From Stropharia rugosoannulata (lineage: Eukaryota > Basidiomycota > Agaricomycetes > Agaricales > Strophariaceae): 64,000 bases of DNA. Location of the stretch: the NCBI GenBank assembly GCA_028532985.1, contig JANCIK010000009.1:1798001-1862000 (forward strand), read 5' to 3'. Shown piece by piece: positions 46,326 to 57,382 of the stretch (position 1 is its first letter; each line of letters begins with the position of its first letter). The notes under the pieces are model-generated. The model searched no databases. It was given only the letters and a program-made list of their open reading frames with translations, and had not been told where the DNA came from. Made by a program: the position numbers and the translations under genes.

Positions 46326-47213
46326 TTAGAGAGACGTTATCTTCCCGGGCCAGAACGCAGCACCATCCCTGTTTTCCGAATAGAAAGGCGAGTCATGGGC
46401 CAGAAGTACCCTTGTCCGAGGCAATTGCATCAACGCATGGACGCGACGTATAGTTAACTCTGCAGTCCCTTTGTCCTCATGCATACAGTTGCCCAAGATA
46501 CCCAGACCCGCTTCAACAATATCTGCTTCAAGTGTGATAAGTTTCCAGTGATGGGCGCTATCTCCAGCAAGGTAAATCCAACCCCCATCTGAGGATGTGC
46601 GGACGAGAAGGTTTACATGGCCTGGAAGATGGCCGGGAGAGTCGACGATATAGAGACTGCCGTCCTCGAAGAAGTCGAGTGCGCGGGGGAATGGTCCAAC
46701 AGGTTTCCAGTCACTTGTATCATAATAGATAGTGCGACCTTCAGGGAAGAGGTTTGCTGCATATTGAGCATTAGGATCATCCGGGAACCCATTCTTGAGG
46801 AGCGTTTGACAGGCCGCGCCCACCAGAAAAGTACTGTGCTTGAAGAGCGAGGTATCGCCTGTGTGATCCCAATGACAGTGGGAGATACATATGTAATTGA
46901 TATCTTCAGGAGATAACCCCCCCTTCGCAAGAGATTCAACGACGTCTTGGTCCACACGAGCTGCAAAATTGATTTGGATATCCTGAATGGTAGCGGGTGG
47001 GTAATTCTGCAGATCTTTTCTAATACCCAAATCAAAGAGCAAGATCTTGCCGTTGGATGCATGCCGAATGAGAAAAGCCAGCGAAGGGACGGTTGTTATC
47101 TGTCCTGGGACTGCTCCAGTGAAGACCACCTCGTCCAGAAGGTCGAAGCAGCCACCTTCCAAAGCCGATACATCACAGTACGCCTGAGAGCTACTGGGAG
47201 GGGGAAGAACCAT
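46326..47213 (-). CDS. Metallo-beta-lactamase-fold hydrolase, lactonase-like (copy 2 of 3)
   Basis: Intronless, 295 residues from MVLPPPSSSQAYCDVSALEG. An upstream in-frame ATG at 47234 would add seven residues, but the chosen start matches the two sister genes in length. Zinc ligands are SHCHWDHTGD, DSPGHLPGH, YLAGDSAH and VLLAHDSPF. By eye it is similar over its full length to copies 1 and 3 (shared runs include GPFPRALDFFEDGSLYIVD with copy 1). It differs most at DIQINFAARVDQD, just before the HxHxDH region, and in IVEAGLGILGNCMHED, which are likely substrate-pocket loops. Confidence 0.9.
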   Translation of the reverse strand: MVLPPPSSSQAYCDVSALEGGCFDLLDEVVFTGAVPGQITTVPSLAFLIRHASNGKILLFDLGIRKDLQNYPPATIQDIQINFAARVDQDVVESLAKGGLSPEDINYICISHCHWDHTGDTSLFKHSTFLVGAACQTLLKNGFPDDPNAQYAANLFPEGRTIYYDTSDWKPVGPFPRALDFFEDGSLYIVDSPGHLPGHVNLLVRTSSDGGWIYLAGDSAHHWKLITLEADIVEAGLGILGNCMHEDKGTAELTIRRVHALMQLPRTRVLLAHDSPFYSENRDGAAFWPGKITSL

Positions 47214-47664
47214 GTTGCAAGACGGAGACAGCAATCAGGAACAAAGAAAAGGCAAGCCTTATTTGAGCGTGCAGTCGTATTGGAACGACGTGTGAATAAT
47301 TGAAAATAGCACAAATCCCCACACAGGGCGGCATGTTTTTGTTGCTTTGAGCCCAATCAATGAAGACATTCAAATGAACAATGAGTACAAATACTGTCGC
47401 AGTCGTGCAGGGCAATTCCGGAGCTCAATTTTACAGCCTTGCAGAAAAAGTCAAAGTCAAAATTTGGTGTGCTTCGGTACTTGTTGTTTATGCAAAATTT
47501 TCGAAAAAAAGCAGCTAAAGTCATGATACGTAGGTCCTATCTATAGGTCCTGAGTCAAACCAAAATCGAACATTCAATGAATTAGCATACCATCAGTTGT
47601 CTTGGAGTATTTGAAGGATATAAATACATGTGCGTATAGCAAACGTGCTTGCCAGAGAATAGCG
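47214..47664. other. Spacer between MBL copies 2 and 3
   Basis: About 450 bases holding the copy 2 promoter and the copy 3 3' UTR. No further feature recognised. Confidence 0.45.
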
Positions 47665-48552
47665 TTATAACGAAGCTATCTTCCCAGGCCAGAATGCCGG
47701 GCCATGCTGGTTCTTGGAGTAAAATGGCTGGTCATGCGCTAAAAGTACTTGAGTTCGCGGTAACTTGGTCAACGCGTTGATACGAGCTATGTTCGCTTCG
47801 GCAGCGTCCTTGTCAACGTGCGCGCAGCCACCTGGGAAGCCAGGACATCCAACTGCGATGCTTGATTCAAGAGTGATGAGGTTTCGGTGATGGGCACTAT
47901 CCCCTGCTAGGTATATCCACCCACCATCCGGCGATGTGCGTATGAGTAGGTTGACGTGACCTGGAAGATGACCCGGAGAATCGATAATAAAAAGGCTACC
48001 ATCTTCGAAAAAGTCTAGGGCACGAGGAAACAGACCAACAGGCTTCCATTCCTTCGTATCGTAAAAATTGGTGCGACTTTCAGGCAGGAGATCAGCTGCA
48101 AACCGTCCATTGGGGTCATTCGGGAATCCGGGATCGAAAAGAGCCTTGCAAGCTCCTCCAACCAAGAAAGTACTGTTCGTGAAAAGACTAGTATCGCCTG
48201 TATGGTCCCAGTGGCAATGTGAAAGGCATACATAGTCGATCTCGTCCGGGGATATACCTCCCTTAGCGAGTGATTCTACGACATCCTGATCAACACGGGT
48301 TGGAAATGTATTTTTAATCCATTCAACGACGACGGGTGGGTAGTTGTCCCAGTCTTTCCTGATGCCCAAGTCAAAAAGGAATTTCTTGCCATTAGTCGAA
48401 TGACGGATAAGGAAGGCTAGCGATGGCACAGTGGTGACCTTTCCTGGAACGGCACCAGTGATGAACATTTCGTCAAGAAGATCTAAGTGGCCTGCTTCAA
48501 GAGCGGACACATCGCAGTACGCCTGATTATTGTTATGTGGAGGAAGAGTCAT
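47665..48552 (-). CDS. Metallo-beta-lactamase-fold hydrolase, lactonase-like (copy 3 of 3)
   Basis: Intronless, 295 residues from MTLPPHNNNQAYCDVSALEA. A longer in-frame reading exists upstream but lacks the fit with copies 1 and 2. Metal ligands: SHCHWDHTGD, DSPGHLPGH, YLAGDSAHH and VLLAHDQPF, all present. A stretch near the C-terminus, VGCPGFPGGCAHVDKDAAEA, differs from the other copies and adds cysteines. The three copies point the same way, consistent with tandem duplication followed by divergence. The acyl-CoA dehydrogenase is divergent on the other side, 677 bases away. Confidence 0.9.
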   Translation of the reverse strand: MTLPPHNNNQAYCDVSALEAGHLDLLDEMFITGAVPGKVTTVPSLAFLIRHSTNGKKFLFDLGIRKDWDNYPPVVVEWIKNTFPTRVDQDVVESLAKGGISPDEIDYVCLSHCHWDHTGDTSLFTNSTFLVGGACKALFDPGFPNDPNGRFAADLLPESRTNFYDTKEWKPVGLFPRALDFFEDGSLFIIDSPGHLPGHVNLLIRTSPDGGWIYLAGDSAHHRNLITLESSIAVGCPGFPGGCAHVDKDAAEANIARINALTKLPRTQVLLAHDQPFYSKNQHGPAFWPGKIASL

Positions 48553-49229
48553 CCTACGGATATCGTTAACTTTGTAAGATGGCAAAAGGGGTCTACGCAC
48601 CTTGCTTGCTCACGGTGGTTGGTTCGAGAGCTTGAAACATTGGATGTCGTTTATATTGCATGAGAGAATGATTATTTTAAATCGTAGACACCACGGTGCA
48701 AAATAAGGCGCTTTGCATCAGACCATGCATCATGTGGCCGAATTTAAGCCCGATATGGCTGCACGAACATAGAGTAGAAGGTTATCTGTTTGGCGGAAGT
48801 GCATAAAGTAGCTTGAAGTTAAAGAGTGGACTCGATGCTGCACCTGCGCGCTTGACAATAGAGTTTGTTTGTCTATGATTGGATATTTCGCTAAACACTT
48901 GTCAACTCTCTATCTTGCTCTCTCTCTTCCATCCAATTATTTTATGTCCGGACTTACGCTTCTTGAACACGATATTCTATGTCCTAAACCGCTTTCTTGG
49001 TTTCTCACAGATCTCGTATGATTATCAATGATTTGTCCTCTGTCAAGTGACCGTACCCGAGTTCTGCTATGGACCATTTCCCGGCTTGTCAGAAGTACCG
49101 TATGACAACTTGCATATGAATTCCTCTGAACATGTCAAAATTAGCATATATTCCAACACCCGGCTTGCAGCCGCTTGCTTTTTGACATTGATATCTTGAG
49201 ACCTAAAGTGACTATCCGATTGTAAACCA
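48553..49229. promoter_or_regulatory. Divergent region between MBL copy 3 and acyl-CoA dehydrogenase
   Basis: A 677-base region that must contain both promoters. I see CT-rich tracts near 48915-48930 but no operator-like repeat. The divergent arrangement is the only hint of co-regulation. Confidence 0.4.
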
Positions 49230-51468
49230 ATGCGCATTGAATCTGGATTTCAGCCGGTCAACCCCTCCAATCTAGCTCACTGCTAATTAACTGAGACTAG
49301 GCATGACCAATCTAGATCCCATTTACAGAGGACAATGCATATTACTCAGATCCTGTTCTTCCAAGCTTGCTAAAGCGGATTCTTCCAGAAAGGTAAACCA
49401 TACTTGACTTTCTGCAGCAGTAGAACTATAGTCTAACAACTCATCCAAGTGTTTTGAACGAGGTTCATCCTGATTTAGCTCGTGTGGGCTCTGAAGTCAT
49501 CACTCGTAAATGTTTCTTACCTGCATATCCTTGGTGTATTCATTAAAGCCCTTCTTCTTCAGATATCAGAGAGTTGAGCGATAGCGGCAAAACATTTCCT
49601 CCCTCTTTACTCCAGTATGACCAATGGGGGCGGCGTATCGACAAATTGCAGACAAGTGAGGGATGGAGAGAACTTAAAACCATTACGCAAAGAGAAGGAC
49701 TGCCGGCGATATTTTATGAACGCAAGTACAATGAACACAGCAGAATTTATGGTTTCGCAAAGATGATCCTCATGGTCGGTGACAGCAATGAGGTATATAT
49801 CGCTTATTGCTCCTCTATTTGCAGGTTTTAATTCTATACTTTGTCCAGATTTTCTGCCCTATGAGTATGACAGATGGCTCTGCTAGGGTCATTGAGCTTT
49901 TGGGATCTCCAACATTGAAAAGAGATATCCTACCCCGTCTGATTAGGTCTGTTTTATATTTTTCTTGAATGGCTTGGCCGACGAACTAATACCCGTGTCA
50001 GTCGAGATCCATTGTATGCTTTCACATCTGGTCAATGGATGACCGAAGTATGTTCGACGACGCCTTTTGCTTTAATATAACTTACATATATGACTTACAG
50101 AGACCTGGAGGGTCCGATGTTTCCTTGACAGAAACGACTGCCCATTCCACGGGGAAAGTAAATGTGTATGGCCCTCAGTACACTCTGGATGGCGTAAAAT
50201 GGTTCTCAAGTGCCACAGATAGCGAGATATCCGTTGCTCTAGCGCGCACGGGGCCTAAAAACAGTGGCTCAAGAGGTCTTTCACTGTTTTTAGTGCCTTT
50301 ACGGTTGCCACTTATTCGGAAGCCTTCCGACCCAGTGCCGTCACCTACCAGTAATAACGTATTAATTCACCGCCTGAAGAACAAAATTGGGACGCATATC
50401 CTTCCCACCGCAGAACTAACCCTAGAGTCATCTGAGGCGTATCTCATTGGGGAACTCGGTCAAGGGATCAAGAGTATCTCGCCTGTTCTCAACATCACGC
50501 GTCTATGGTCTGCCGCTACGTCTGTTGGCAATCTGAGGAAGTGCTTAGCCATTGCGACGTCATATGCCAAAGTGCGCTCAATTCAAAGCGGTAGGATGCT
50601 GCTCCAGAACGTCCCAATCCATGTCGAGCAACTTGCCTCCATTAATCTTGTTTACCGTGCTCTGATGCACCTCACGCTCGGAATCGTAGGCCTTCTCGGC
50701 AAGGTTGAATGCAATGTTGCCACATCCAGTGAAAAGCTTAGATTGCGCATGCTTACACCTGTTGCCAAAGCATACGCTGCAGAGAAGGCGTGCACAGCAA
50801 TGGAGGAAGCCATGGCTGCTATGGGCGGTGCTGGTTACATGGAAGAAAATGGATTTGGTCGGTCTATTCGAGACGCTTTAGTAGAGAAGTGAGTCTTTTG
50901 TTCTTTTTATTCCATACCACTCAAGCTCTGAACATTCATACAGAATATGGGAGGGTACTATCATTGTTTTAGCCCTAGATCTCACTCGGTCTGCTGCAGA
51001 TCCTGCTGCCATGGATGCATTCCTGTCTGTAAGTATTATCAGGTATCTACGAAACCTGCAATAACAAACTAAATATTCGTGTTGGTTTAGTGGGTTGGAT
51101 CCGTCGTCGATTCTTGTACAGAAAGTTTGTTAAAACAGTCACAGAGAGCACTGACAATTCTCAAAGAGGCTATTGTCGAAATTGAAGGGGTTCACAGTAA
51201 ACCTATGGACCCACTCATGCCAAGACCGGCATTGATGCTCATTGGATCGATTGCATCCAGTGCTTATTTGCTGGAACATGCAATCTGGGCTAACTCGAAT
51301 TCACAATCTACCGTAGTTTTGGATGACGAAATCTTTTCTAGGTGGGTACTTGAAGGCGGAATGGAGGCAGCCATCACAGCAGTCAGGCGTCTTAAAACGG
51401 GTACTGCAGCGCGAATTGCCTTGAATTCTGAGATGGTGTTTGGAACGTCGAGAACGTCCAAGCTATAA
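49230..51468 (+). CDS. Acyl-CoA dehydrogenase, AidB/ACAD11-like, with PTS1
   Basis: Multi-exon FAD enzyme that oxidises acyl-CoA. The first exon is 49230-49256 (MRIESGFQP). It joins at 49316 to IPFTEDNAYYSDPVLPSLLK and then VLNEVHPDLARVGSEV, the N-terminal pattern of AidB-like enzymes. Core motifs: FCPMSMTDGSARVIELLGS, FTSGQWMTERPGGSDVS (FAD/substrate loop), GVKWFSSATDSEISVALAR, KIGTHILPTAELTLESSEAY, AMAAMGGAGYMEENGFGR and IWEGTIIVLALDL. The protein ends GTSRTSKL, an exact C-terminal peroxisomal targeting signal (SKL). Location in peroxisomes is therefore predicted, where oxidases rather than dehydrogenases usually do this step. Substrate is unknown; AidB relatives favour branched-chain or long acyl groups. 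It is divergent from the MBL array. Confidence 0.9.
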
Positions 51469-51795
51469 GTAAATTCCCACTGTAGTTAGCTACCAAATAC
51501 ACATTATATCTTACATTTTAGTCCGTCTCACGCGTGCTGGTTTACAAGTTTTCATCTGCTGTAACTCCACATCCCACCCTTGTCCTGTCTCATGGGGTAT
51601 GCGGAACTATGTGGCATCTACAAATAGTAATAAGTTGGCTTTCAGTAAATGTGATTATTTTGCTATTACCCAAGCAGCCCTCGTCCCCCCCAGTTCTTGC
51701 GCGGTGTGAGCGTCACGAAAAGATTCTCTCCCGACCGATTTATTCTTATCGTTATAGCGCGCTAGAAAGTAGCTCGTCACGAAAGAACATGCGCG
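51469..51795. other. Short spacer between convergent genes
   Basis: About 330 bases shared by the 3' ends of the acyl-CoA dehydrogenase and NAS2 genes. Nothing else seen. Confidence 0.45.
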
Positions 51796-52352
51796 TTAAA
51801 TTAGCAGACTGACATTCTCATATTCTGCAACAAGCTCAGCAACAGGTTGGAGGGATCCAGATGTGAAAGATTTGTGATCCAAGCGACCAAATTTGACTAT
51901 AAGATCGCCTTTCTGTAAGGACTGACGCAGAGTAAATGCCTGAAATAAGAAAATAAAATATTGAAACATACCGCTTCCAACGCTGGACTCCCTGGGGCAA
52001 CACCTTCGATCTTAGCGAAGGGCCTTAATGTTGGTTCTGAGGCGTTTGTGGTTTCCTCCTTTACTAATGAGGGATCATATACCACTTCTAATGCTTTTGC
52101 GAGCGCGTCGGTAACGGCCATAAGGTCGTTTCTCAGCTCAATTATCCGGACGCGGGCGTTCCGAACTGCGTACACATCCATATCTGCCCGAGGAAAGCCC
52201 TCCCTATCCACCAGGGGAGTCTGCATATTGGCATCATTAGCTTTGAGGATGGAGATCTGGGCTTCCAGCTCAGACTCGACGCTCTCTTTCTGAGCCATCA
52301 GTGCTCGCGCTTGCTCCATTGGACTGTCTGGGCTTGGAAGAGTAAAACCCAT
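51796..52352 (-). CDS. NAS2: Nas2/PSMD9, 26S proteasome assembly chaperone
   Basis: Two exons, 51972-52352 and 51796-51939, total 174 residues. The start gives MGFTLPSPDSPMEQARALMA. The N-terminal coiled coil (MAQKESVESELEAQISILKA) precedes the family signature TPLVDREGFPRADMDVYAVR, then the helix NARVRIIELRNDLMAVTDAL. A short PDZ-like domain follows: PFAKIEGVAPGSPALEA, then across the intron AFTLRQSLQKGDLIVKFGRL. Nas2 binds the Rpt5 ATPase during base assembly of the 19S particle. The length is on the short side because the PDZ domain ends soon after AELVAEYENVSLLI. Confidence 0.92.
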
Positions 52353-52816
52353 ATACGAAGACCAGATGTACTGTAATGACAAGGTGCAGAAACGGTGACA
52401 AAGGAACGAATGTGGTGGCTGTGCGATTAGCTTGACGCAATCAGTTCAGCTTGCAAGGAAGTAATTGCCAAGCAATAAAAGTGCTTAGTCCACCACGAGG
52501 TCGCGTCTTAGGCTGCGTCACGACCACAACCACTACGAGCCACTACATCGCAATTTGGCCATATCATACGCCCAACATACACCCATGAGCTTCTGTGAGA
52601 CTTCTTCAAGAATGAAGTCCATTGAGCTTGAGAAAGAAACGTCTCCCCGCTACGATATTGAAGCACGTACAACCCAAATACAAGTTGTGATGAGAATAAA
52701 TTCTACACCATTCAATAGGTAACTTCACAATTACTCTCAATCACTTCTTTCAATCAAGTTCAATCTTCTTTTAATTGTATTGTACAAGACCAGGTTCGTT
52801 TTGTCTATTTAGTCAT
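52353..52816. other. Intergenic spacer, NAS2 promoter / THI4 3' UTR
   Basis: About 460 bases between two minus-strand genes. An imperfect repeat of tcaatcacttctttcaatcaagttcaatctt-type words lies near 52735-52770. No gene. Confidence 0.45.
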
Positions 52817-54008
<1,192 letters not shown>

Positions 54009-54053
54009 GGTTTGAAAACTTTGGTCTGGCTTTCTTGGTCTTTGGAACCAACC

Positions 54054-54060
54054 TTTATAT
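54054..54060 (-). promoter_or_regulatory. TATA-like box upstream of THI4
   Basis: On the minus strand the word reads atataaag, about 46-52 bases before the ATG at 54008. This is a plausible core promoter for a highly expressed gene with a short leader. Confidence 0.4.
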
Positions 54061-55672
54061 GCAGGGCGAACTCACCATGTGGGAAACTCGGCCAAGTAAT
54101 ACTGGGAGCCTAGGTTCCTATACACTCCTATGGCTCATTTCTGATGAAACACCGTCATGTTCCGCACTTCTGTTCTTTGGAACGAAATCGTCATTGGCTC
54201 TCATTTTTGGGGTCCTCTTCGAAGCCCGAATTCCACGCGTATTCTTAGATATGCAGCCCATATCTGCTCTTCAAAAAAGGCTTTTCGGTCGATAATCAAA
54301 AGCCTATCAGGACTAGGTATATTCAAGACACCCAAATTTTCTCTTTCGTGCTATCTGATTGTGATCCTATGGATCAGTGTGTGAAGCGAGGGTGGATTGG
54401 GCTCTGATAGACTTGATCCCAGCGCAATCTGGATGCCGGGAGCAACCTCTCTAAAGTCTAGATTATCTTTTTAATGAAGTCGACGAGCATCCAGGACCAT
54501 GTTTGTCGCGAAGATACACATTTAAGCACCTGAACATCTCGATGGCGAGGTCTCGCAAATGACAAATCAAGTTATCTCGCGGCCTCTGAGGGAGTCTGAG
54601 GGCTTCTGCGGTACTTATGGCCACAAATAAAAGATCAATTATGTAACGCATCATATGCTTGTTTGTTCTATGTCTAAAGTTATCGTCTTCTTTGCCCCTT
54701 GCAGACTGTATACCTACACCTGCACCTGCACCTACAAGTTTTTTTTTTGCAAGCGATGTCACGAGAAATCAGACATTTACCATCTGTCTTTTCCTTTTGC
54801 CCTTCAATACTAGGCCAGAGGTCGACCAGCCCAAAAAAAAGTTTTAGTGACCTCTGCGGTACCTTTTCGCAGGAGCATACCGTCGTTCAGTATAAGAAAA
54901 ACTAGGAAGGCATTGGCAGACAACGCTCAATTTTTTCTTTACCGAAGTCGGTATCTAGACGTTTCTACCCGTGACGAAGATCTATAAGTAGGTCCATGTT
55001 TGATGATGCACGCCTCGGATGACATAACTGGGAAGGCCCGTATGCGCTGGTCGCGGGTGTTCTTTCATGGCCGACTCCGTTCCTCCCTCGACCGCGCCCA
55101 CCGCTCACCGGCTATAGCATCCCATGTGACATGAAAGTGATTTTCAGAAGCCTAATATTAGGTGAGATGATTTGCGAGCGTGTAAACTTACGTTTTAGAG
55201 TACTACATCTTCGTACTACGCGCGGTAAGCCTGCAAATAGTAAATACACGAGTATTGATTACACTAAGTATGCACCCACTGAGTTGTCGCGTTGATGGGT
55301 TGATGAAATGCTGTAGGTGTTATAAAGGTTCACAGCGTCACGCAACGGTACCGCTCCCATCGCCCTCATCGTGAGCCACGTTCTGTGCAGACTCTGACCA
55401 AATTGTTTTCGTTTCAAGCCATGTAAACGCCTTTACGGATGGAAAATTAACAATGTTTGTAAAGGAAGGTCCTCTGGAACACTCTAAAAGTAAGCTATTG
55501 GCTTTCGTTAAGCAGAGATGTTCAACTTTGGCTGAACTTCTGCTTTCTGGCTTCGGGGATGGGTCAGACAGATTTCTAAATCGGGACAAGCGTCGCCGGC
55601 TTTACTCGGCTTGATGTAGCCTGTGTATCATCAACTTGTATCACCCACTACTTAATACTCTCATCCTGCTCC

Positions 55673-55680
55673 CTATATAA
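55673..55680 (+). promoter_or_regulatory. TATA box of chorismate mutase
   Basis: The word ctatataa lies 35-42 bases before the ATG at 55715, with no intervening ATG. Confidence 0.5.
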
Positions 55681-55714
55681 CCACCCTTGCATCTGCTTAC
55701 TGCCCTCCCTCAAC

Positions 55715-56831
55715 ATGCCTTCCTTGAACTTCATGAACGGCGAAGACCCCCTGTCCCTCGATCGCATTCGCTCCGTACTCACCAGGCTTGAGGACACCAT
55801 CATTTTCTCACTCATCGAACGAGCCCAGTTCGTCCACAATCCTCGAATGTACCAACGTGGTGCCTTCAAGGAACTACGGGATCTCGATTTCCAGGGAAGC
55901 TGGCTTGAATGGTTCCTCAAGGAAATTGAGACTTTCCATGGTACGTGCTTGTCAAATCTACCCTGTATTCGGCCATAGAACTGAGTGAACACCCGTGTTC
56001 AGCAAAGGCCAGGAGATACCAGAGGTAAAGCATTTCATAACTGGTACCATTCATATGGCTAATCACTTCTTGCAGCCCTGATGAATATCCCTTCTCGTCT
56101 GATCTTCCCGAACCCGTGCTACCACCATTAAGCATCCCCGGCATCTTATATCCCAACAAAATCAATGCAAACCCCTCCATCCTATCTTTCTACATCTGTG
56201 CCATCGTTCCTCGTATAACAAGACGAGCAACACTCGCATTATCCGCGAAGAAACGCGCACAAGGTATAATTGGCAGCGAAGAGTATGAAGACGATGGAAA
56301 CTACGGAAGCTCGGCGACAATCGATGTAGAAGTCTTGCAATCTATCAGTAAACGTGTCCACTATGGTACGTTCATTCGGGCATAGTCCGGTGACCTGTGA
56401 AATAACTTCTATTGCAGGTAAATTTGTCTCTGAAGCCAAGTTCATCCAGAACCCGGCTGCTTTTGTCCCACACATCCGGTCACGAAATCGCAAGGCCTTG
56501 GAAGACTTAATCACAAAACCCGCAGTCGAGCAGCAACTCTTGTTACGATTGCACAAAAAGGCGTCAACCTACTCCCAAGATATACTTGCTGATTGTGAGG
56601 TGAAAAACTCTCCAAATGGCAAATGCAGTAGTAAAATCGATGTTGATGGGGTTGTTGATTTGTATGAGAGTTACATTATTCCCCTAACAAAGGAAGTCGA
56701 GGTACGCACGATCCATTGCTACAACTTTCATGAATGCTCACATTCTACGTCAGGTTGACTACCTGTTATGCCGGCTAGATGGGCTATCAGATGAAGAGGT
56801 GGAGAACCTGTGCACATCTAAGAGTTCATGA
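55715..56831 (+). CDS. ARO7: Chorismate mutase, fungal AroQ type
   Basis: About five exons. It converts chorismate to prephenate, the first step toward Phe and Tyr, in the cytosol. The all-helical fungal enzyme is recognisable throughout: [20 protein letters not shown] with [127 protein letters not shown] and, in the last exons, [20 protein letters not shown]. The catalytic Arg/Lys positions of the yeast enzyme lie in these helices ([15 protein letters not shown]). Residues for Tyr inhibition and Trp activation cannot be assigned safely by eye. The stop is at 56831. The DAHP synthase gene of the same pathway lies 12.5 kb upstream on the same strand. Confidence 0.94.
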
Positions 56832-57382
56832 ATCTTTATCGACCTCTTTCTCTTTCTCATTATCATTATTTGCCATAGCTTTGATCATTTTCATCATTGT
56901 ACATACTAAATGGACCACACACTCCTGGTAAACACAAAAGGATTACTTACGCATTCCGAACCAAATGCTTATGCTCAATTCCCAATCACATTGACGAGAC
57001 GTAAACAATGGGCACTAATAAATAAGCGTGGTACCTTGGGAATTGCTGTCGAGCAAACGGTCGGTTAAAAGCTAGTAGGATTGAGTTAGTTGTTGCGTGA
57101 TACAAAAGGTGTAAGGATCCGATAAATCCACAGCGGTATATGTGTCAAAGATGATAAGAAGATAACAAGGCAATGAAGGGCATAATAGTGTAACAGAAAC
57201 TCGAAATTTCGAAAGGTATAACATAAGTGCACAAATGCAAATGGGTAAGTAAGGCAGGGTATGATCATCAAGGGGCAAGTAGAAGCGGTGAAAAAAGATA
57301 AAGGACAAAATGCAATAACAATATGCTGAAAGTAGACTACAGTCCTAGATCTATAGATTGTTGTCGGCGTGAAGGATAAGCG
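56832..57382. other. Spacer between convergent chorismate mutase and septin-like genes
   Basis: About 550 bases, AT-rich, with two 3' UTRs expected. Short open frames here have no domain. Confidence 0.45.

Larger units (their letters stand above)
54009..55714. other. Divergent intergenic region between THI4 and chorismate mutase
   Basis: About 1.7 kb holding both promoters. It contains a short (cctgca)n-like run followed by a T tract near 54717-54750. Open frames such as those at 53840-54295 and 54463-54762 have no domain and overlap promoters or low-complexity DNA. No transposon ends were recognised. Confidence 0.45.

Noticed and set aside
54380..54470. TPP-riboswitch-like words (ctgata, acttgat, atctggat) upstream of THI4
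   Set aside because: They are on the strand opposite to THI4, and the order and stems of the aptamer cannot be formed. No ctgaga/cctgatctggat core was found on the THI4 strand.
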